The notes under the pieces: generated by a model
Told to the model about the DNA's origin: nothing
Databases searched by the model: none
The model's input: the letters and a program-made list of their open reading frames with translations, nothing else
Program-made: the position numbers and the translations under genes
From: Anaerolineae bacterium
Lineage (GTDB): Bacteria > Chloroflexota > Anaerolineae > Epilineales > JAHCIE01
NCBI GenBank assembly: GCA_026129165.1
Contig: JAHCIP010000027.1
Coordinates: 1-34,400 of the forward strand
Length of the DNA: 34,400 nt
Reading direction: 5' to 3'
Shown: positions 30,852-34,400 of the stretch, piece after piece
How the letters are laid out: each line of letters starts with the position of its first letter
Position numbering within the stretch: position 1 is the first letter of the stretch

Positions 30852-31349
30852 TTAGCCTGACTGCGGCGGGAGCCAGAAGCGACCAATGGTAGGTAGCGAG
30901 GGGGTCGTCCCCGTCGTCGTCGGCGCGACGGTCGTGGTGCCAGGGCTTTGGGCGGCGGCGGGCGTCGGGGCGACCAGGCTGCGGACCAGGGGAACCAGGA
31001 CCAGGGCCGTGACGGCGGCTCGCTTCATCAGGTCGCGGCGGCTGATGCCAGCCACCCACTCCGGGCGGGCCGTCTCGCCGACCAGCAGCCCCTGGTCAGC
31101 CAGTTGGTCCAGCGCCGACCAGACCAGGTCCTCAGCCTGTTCCACTCCGAAGGCCGGGCCGAACTGGTGAGCGATGTCGGCCACCGGGGTTCGTCCGTCA
31201 CAGCGCTGCCAGACAAAGGCGGCAGTGGGGTTGAGGGAGTGCAGTTGATTGGTAGTGGTGTCGTAGAGGACGACCTCGTCGGCCAGTTCGGTGGTGACGA
31301 GGCGGTCGCGGCGCGCTATGGGGGTTTGATGAGACAGACGGTCTGGCAT
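30852..31349 (-). CDS. PqqD-like domain fused to a Tat-like membrane segment and short tail
   Basis: This is a 165-residue protein. Residues about 11-90 form a PqqD-like winged-helix domain (RRDRLVTTELADEVVLYD, NPTAAFVWQRCDG, DQLADQGLL), the fold that binds leader peptides in RiPP pathways. It is followed by SRRDLMK (103-109), a good twin-arginine consensus, a hydrophobic stretch (111-127), an AAAQS possible cleavage site (131-135) and a Thr/Pro-rich tail ending RFWLPPQSG. The ATG at 31349 is chosen at the natural N-terminus MPDRLSHQTP. An internal Tat-like signal after a cytoplasmic domain would leave the PqqD part inside and the tail outside, or release the tail. It is coupled to DUF6065 and divergent from the GT2-GT25 gene. 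Whether the tail is a modified substrate is speculative. Confidence 0.8.
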   Translation of the reverse strand: MPDRLSHQTPIARRDRLVTTELADEVVLYDTTTNQLHSLNPTAAFVWQRCDGRTPVADIAHQFGPAFGVEQAEDLVWSALDQLADQGLLVGETARPEWVAGISRRDLMKRAAVTALVLVPLVRSLVAPTPAAAQSPGTTTVAPTTTGTTPSLPTIGRFWLPPQSG

Positions 31350-31390
31350 GGAGTCGTTCCTTTCGCTCGCAGTGTCCGAGCCAGGGTGAC

Positions 31391-31430
31391 ATGAACGATG
31401 GTTCATTGAACTTCAACGCTTTCGTTCAAT
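31391..31430. promoter_or_regulatory. Overlapping inverted repeats in the divergent PqqD/GT promoter region
   Basis: ATGAAC-GATG-GTTCAT (31391-31406) is a perfect 6-bp inverted repeat. ATTGAAC (31405-31411) and GTTCAAT (31424-31430) form another, sharing the GTTCA/TGAAC half-site. The pair lies between divergent genes and is the right size for a dimeric repressor or activator. The regulator is not in the window. Confidence 0.5.
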
Positions 31431-31463
31431 AAAAGGTTCGGCTTATTAGCACACTTTGAATAC

Positions 31464-31492
31464 TTGCTTGGGCTAACGTCCTCAGTTAAAAT
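31464..31492 (+). promoter_or_regulatory. Possible promoter of the GT2-GT25 gene
   Basis: TTGCTT (31464-31469), 17 nt, TAAAAT (31487-31492), with the ATG 31 nt further on. The -35 is poor, so this is a tentative call. Confidence 0.35.
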
Positions 31493-31523
31493 TCTCCTCA
31501 GCTTTCTCACCGAGACGCCCACC

Positions 31524-33104
31524 ATGTCCCTACCGCCCCACGATCCTGACAGTGTCATTTCTCCGGCCGAAGCGGCCCACAAGTTGCGCCTCTTGCTGGG
31601 CCAGGTCGAGCAAACCATACCCGCCAGCGAATTGCCCACCGCGACTCCGGATCGGGGGCACAAGAAGCTCGCCGTCGGCATGGCGACCTATGATGACTTC
31701 GATGGGGTGTACTTCACAGTCCAGGCGCTGCGCCTCTATCATCCCGAGGTCCAGGACGACCTGGAGATTCTCGTGCTAGACAATCATCCCGAAGGGAGCG
31801 CGGCCCGCGCCCTCAAGGACCTCGAAAACTGGATACCCAACTATCGCTACGTCCCGTATCGCGCCTGGCGCGGCACGGCGGCGCGGGACCTGATCTTCCG
31901 CGAGGCCAATGCCGACTTTGTGGTGTGCCTCGATGCGCATGTGCTGCTCGCACCGGGGGCCCTCCGTCAACTGCTTCAGTACTTCGACGCCCACCCCGAT
32001 ACGCGAGACCTACTCCAGGGGCCGCTGGTCTACGACGACCTGGCCTCGGTCAGCACCCACTTCAAGCCGGGCTGGCGCGACGGCATGTATGGCACCTGGG
32101 GCACGGACGAGCGGGGGGAGGACCCGGCCGCCCCGCCCTTTGAGATTCCCATGCAGGGGCTGGGCGTGTTTGCCTGCCGTCGGGCCGCCTGGCCGGGCCT
32201 CAACCCCCGCCTGCGCGGCTTCGGGGCGGAGGAAGGCTACCTCCACGAGAAGATTCGCCGCGCGGGCGGGCGCACGCTGTGCCTGCCATTTTTGCGCTGG
32301 GTCCATCGCTTTGGCCGACCCTCCGGCATTCCGTATCGCCCGATCGCCGAGGACCGGGTGCGTAACTACTTGCTGACGCTGCGCGAGCTGAACCTCGATC
32401 CATCGGAGGCCGAGGCGCACTTCAAGGCATGGCTGGGCGAGGCCACCGGTGAGCGCATCATCGCCCAGGCGAACGCTCAACTCGATAACCCCTTCCTGTT
32501 CTTTGACGCCGTCTACTGTATCAACCTGCCGGAGGCCACGGCGCGTTGGACGGCGATGGAGCAGCGTTTCAGGCGGCTGGGGATTGACTGGCTTGTGCGG
32601 CGCTTCGAAGGGATCAAGACGCCGGAGAGCCATCACCTCGGGTGTACCCTGTCGCATCGTCGCATCGTAGCTGAGGCCAAAAAGCAAGGGCTGGGGCAGG
32701 TACTCGTCCTGGAGGATGACGCCATTTTTCATGTGGACACGCTGGAGGTGCTGCGCCATGCCGTGGCCGAGTTAGCCGGGCAGTCGTGGCGGCTGTTCTA
32801 CCTGGGCGGACACCGCTGGGGACAGGCGTTCCCGCTGGCTCCGGGCTGCGTCTACCTGGAACGCTCCACAGGCTTGACCACCACCCATGCCGTCGCCTAT
32901 CACCACAGCGTCTACGATCTCGTCCTGGCCGACATCCCCGACAATACGGAGGCGCTGAAGGAATGGGTGAAGGACAAGGCCGCCATTGACCAGTATCTCA
33001 TGGAGCATCAGGCGCACAGCTTTGTGGTCCGGCCTGTTCTCGCCACCCAACCCAGCCTGCTGCCCATCGAAGACCCATCCCTACACCATAGCTTTATGAG
33101 CTGA
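31524..33104 (+). CDS. Bifunctional-looking glycosyltransferase: GT2-like N-terminus, GT25-like C-terminus
   Basis: This is a 526-residue protein. The N-terminal half is GT-A/GT2-like: GMATYDDFDGVYFTVQAL, a LVLDNHPEG strand, the metal-site CLDAHVLL (about 134-141), and IPMQGLGVFACRRAAWPG with RGFGAEEGYLHEKIRRAGG. The C-terminal half from about residue 326 is GT25-like: VYCINLPEATARW, HLGCTLSHRRIVAEA and VLVLEDDA, the family's expected blocks. Both active sites look complete, so it may add two sugars in turn. The ATG at 31524 is preferred over the upstream TTG at 31464; neither has a strong Shine-Dalgarno. No membrane helix is seen, so it is cytoplasmic. It overlaps the convergent HprK-like gene by 11 nt. 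Confidence 0.85.
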   Translation: MSLPPHDPDSVISPAEAAHKLRLLLGQVEQTIPASELPTATPDRGHKKLAVGMATYDDFDGVYFTVQALRLYHPEVQDDLEILVLDNHPEGSAARALKDLENWIPNYRYVPYRAWRGTAARDLIFREANADFVVCLDAHVLLAPGALRQLLQYFDAHPDTRDLLQGPLVYDDLASVSTHFKPGWRDGMYGTWGTDERGEDPAAPPFEIPMQGLGVFACRRAAWPGLNPRLRGFGAEEGYLHEKIRRAGGRTLCLPFLRWVHRFGRPSGIPYRPIAEDRVRNYLLTLRELNLDPSEAEAHFKAWLGEATGERIIAQANAQLDNPFLFFDAVYCINLPEATARWTAMEQRFRRLGIDWLVRRFEGIKTPESHHLGCTLSHRRIVAEAKKQGLGQVLVLEDDAIFHVDTLEVLRHAVAELAGQSWRLFYLGGHRWGQAFPLAPGCVYLERSTGLTTTHAVAYHHSVYDLVLADIPDNTEALKEWVKDKAAIDQYLMEHQAHSFVVRPVLATQPSLLPIEDPSLHHSFMS

Positions 33105-33909
33105 CACGCTGGCTCCACGCTCGCACGGCCTCGACCACCGGCCCGGCCTCGCCGCGTGTCCCCTGCCAGCCTTCCGCCCCGGCTACCGCCCGCGTTAACG
33201 CCGCCAGGACCCGGCGCGGCGCGCGGCGTATGGCTATCGCGTTATCCGCCAGCGCCAGTAATACCTCGCCGGCCGTCATGGGCGTCGGCGCCCAGACCGC
33301 GTCCTGGGCAAACCCTCCTACCAGCGCCAGCCCCATCTTGAGTGGCCCGCTTCCCGCCTGACCGCCCAACGCCTCGACCGTAACCTCGCGCTGTTCGCCT
33401 GTTACCGTGTCGCGTACCGACAGGGGTTTGGGGTAGGGATGGACCAAGCCGTGACGGTCGAGGACAGCGTACTCATCGGAGAAGTAGACCGCGCCGGCCT
33501 GGACCAACGCCGCGACGAGGGTGGTCTTGCCGGCGTAGGAACGGCCGGGCATGACGACGGCATGGCCCCCCCAGCCGACGACACCAGCGTGGACGAAGAC
33601 GCGCCCGGCCGCCCGCTCGGCGATGAACAGCCGTAAGTCCGACTCCAACACGCGCAGCAGGACGTCGGGTGTCGCCGCGCGGGCCACTTCCCCGCCTGGG
33701 CCATAGAGGACATAGCGGTCGGGCGCAGGCACAGTGGGCGGGGCAGCGGCTAGCGCGTAGCAGCCGTGGAAGGTGGCGCGTGTGGAGGCCCGCCAGCCAG
33801 GCGGCAGATAGGGGTGGAGGTCGGTGGCGTCCAGCCCTGGCAGGAGGCGCACCGCCACGTGGACGCCATACGCCGCCAGGCGCACTTCCGTTGGGAAAGG
33901 TTGAGTCAT
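33094..33909 (-). CDS. HprK-like P-loop kinase
   Basis: This 271-residue protein has an HPr-kinase-like core: FVHAGVVGWGGHAVVMPG (about 105-122), Walker A GRSYAGKTTL (122-131), and YFSDEYAVLD (142-151), with the acidic pair expected of this fold. The N-terminal part (1-100) lacks the classical HprK domain. Standalone HprK-like proteins of this form accompany PqqD-domain proteins in peptide-modification and polysaccharide loci, and in some lasso-peptide pathways they phosphorylate the precursor. No HPr or PTS gene is present here, so carbon-control HprK is unlikely. The gene starts at ATG 33909 without a clear Shine-Dalgarno, 17 nt after the Nudix gene, which may share its transcript. Confidence 0.82.
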   Translation of the reverse strand: MTQPFPTEVRLAAYGVHVAVRLLPGLDATDLHPYLPPGWRASTRATFHGCYALAAAPPTVPAPDRYVLYGPGGEVARAATPDVLLRVLESDLRLFIAERAAGRVFVHAGVVGWGGHAVVMPGRSYAGKTTLVAALVQAGAVYFSDEYAVLDRHGLVHPYPKPLSVRDTVTGEQREVTVEALGGQAGSGPLKMGLALVGGFAQDAVWAPTPMTAGEVLLALADNAIAIRRAPRRVLAALTRAVAGAEGWQGTRGEAGPVVEAVRAWSQRVSS

Positions 33910-33926
33910 TCTGACGTCACGACCTG

Positions 33927-34400
33927 TCAGGGCTGGCTGGGGCGGGATCGAGCCGCATGGAGGACGGCGATGATGGTCATGGCGTCGCGGATTTCGCTCG
34001 CCAGCGCCATGTCAAGCACCTGTTGGAAAGGCAGTACAGCCACCTCCAGGAACTCGGTTTCGTCTGGGATGGCGGTGGCCGGGGTCAGGTCGCGGCCGAT
34101 GAACAGGTGGGCAATCTCGTAGACGACCGACTTGCTGGTGTAGAAGGAGGAAATGGGCTCGAGTGTGTGGGCGTCGTAGCCCACCTCTTCGCGTAACTCC
34201 CGTCGCGCCGCTTCCTTAAGCGTCTCCCCCGCCTTCAGCCCGCCGGTGGGCATCTCCCAGCGGTGGTTCTCGCCAAACACATAGCGGTATTGGCGCACCA
34301 TGACCACGTGGTCCGGGTCCACAAAGGGCAAGACGCCAACGCACTCGCCACACTCCACGACGCCATAGACCGTCTGGCGGCCGTTGGGCATCTCAGCGAT
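33927..34400 (-). CDS. Nudix hydrolase, ADP-ribose pyrophosphatase-like (5' partial)
   Basis: The frame stays open to the window edge; the ATG at 34391 would give 154 residues, but the family usually has extra N-terminal sequence before LPNGRQ-like text, so the true start is probably outside. The Nudix box is complete: GLKAGETLKEAARRELREEV followed by G (Gx5Ex7REUxEExGU). The preceding VVMVRQYRYVFGENHRWEMP and following DETEFLEVAVLPF fit the ADP-ribose/nucleoside-diphosphate-sugar branch. It is cytoplasmic. It is upstream of, and close to, the HprK-like gene on the same strand. Confidence 0.9.
   Translation of the reverse strand: MAEMPNGRQTVYGVVECGECVGVLPFVDPDHVVMVRQYRYVFGENHRWEMPTGGLKAGETLKEAARRELREEVGYDAHTLEPISSFYTSKSVVYEIAHLFIGRDLTPATAIPDETEFLEVAVLPFQQVLDMALASEIRDAMTIIAVLHAARSRPSQP

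Noticed and set aside
30103..33909. Lasso peptide or PQQ biosynthesis cluster
   Set aside because: No asparagine-synthetase-like cyclase, transglutaminase-like protease, radical SAM PqqE, PqqC or precursor peptide gene is visible, although PqqD-like and HprK-like genes are.

Overview
The window reads as a high-GC chromosomal fragment of a Chloroflexota bacterium, probably Anaerolineae-like and possibly from a metagenome assembly. This is inferred from several habits that recur in that phylum: secreted proteins with long Thr/Pro linkers, [11 protein letters not shown] C-terminal repeats, a terminal YLPLV motif, a GTAGGGGCAAC palindromic repeat, a 'CHAERSEAS'-type intergenic palindrome, and purine-rich (GGACGA-like) simple sequence between and inside genes. 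No rRNA, tRNA or CRISPR array was seen.

Layout. (1) 1-2649 is the 3' part of a secreted ExeM/NucH-type nuclease with a DUF11 domain, a Thr/Pro linker and C-terminal WYLRN repeats. (2) 2779-4451, minus strand, is a compact arsenic operon arsR-arsC-arsM. Its consensus TTGACA-N17-TATAAT promoter is overlaid by two ArsR-type inverted repeats. (3) 4482-5573 is queA, carrying a simple-sequence insertion. (4) 5574-6074 is the only long non-coding stretch. It holds a plus-strand promoter, a strong Shine-Dalgarno, a 34-codon Arg-rich leader ORF, two hairpins sharing identical arms (an attenuator-like layout with a terminator) and three copies of a 26-nt repeat. (5) 6075-8697 is an ABC-2 export operon with a metallo-beta-lactamase-fold gene between ATPase and permease. 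(6) 8815-14057 holds four paralogous double-GNAT acetyltransferases in tandem, interrupted by a small P-loop kinase-like gene; two gaps hold the 'CHAERSEAS' palindrome. (7) 14146-14604 is an orphan BrxF-like (BREX-3) gene with a degenerate Walker A. (8) 14726-16060 is a secreted RCC1-repeat propeller. (9) 16121-22323 encodes all three subunits of a xanthine-dehydrogenase/CO-dehydrogenase-family molybdoenzyme, but the FAD-subunit gene is separated from the other two by an LLM flavin oxidoreductase and a GH32 fructosidase. (10) 22327-24654 and 24641-26284 are two convergent, overlapping GT-C-like membrane glycosyltransferases. (11) 26291-29037, minus strand, is a small-membrane-protein and SPFH operon behind its own promoter, running into the second GT-C gene. 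(12) 29143-30060 is a second LLM oxidoreductase. (13) 30103-33909 is an unusual cluster: DUF6065, a PqqD domain fused to a Tat-like membrane segment and short tail, a divergent GT2-GT25 fusion, and an HprK-like kinase. (14) 33927-34400 is a Nudix hydrolase that runs off the window.

Best candidates for something undescribed are the PqqD-Tat/DUF6065/HprK-like/GT2-GT25 cluster (possible protein or peptide modification), the leader-peptide attenuator ahead of the ABC-MBL operon, the tandem double-GNAT array, and the orphan BrxF homologue. Their functions are inferred from family membership and gene order only.
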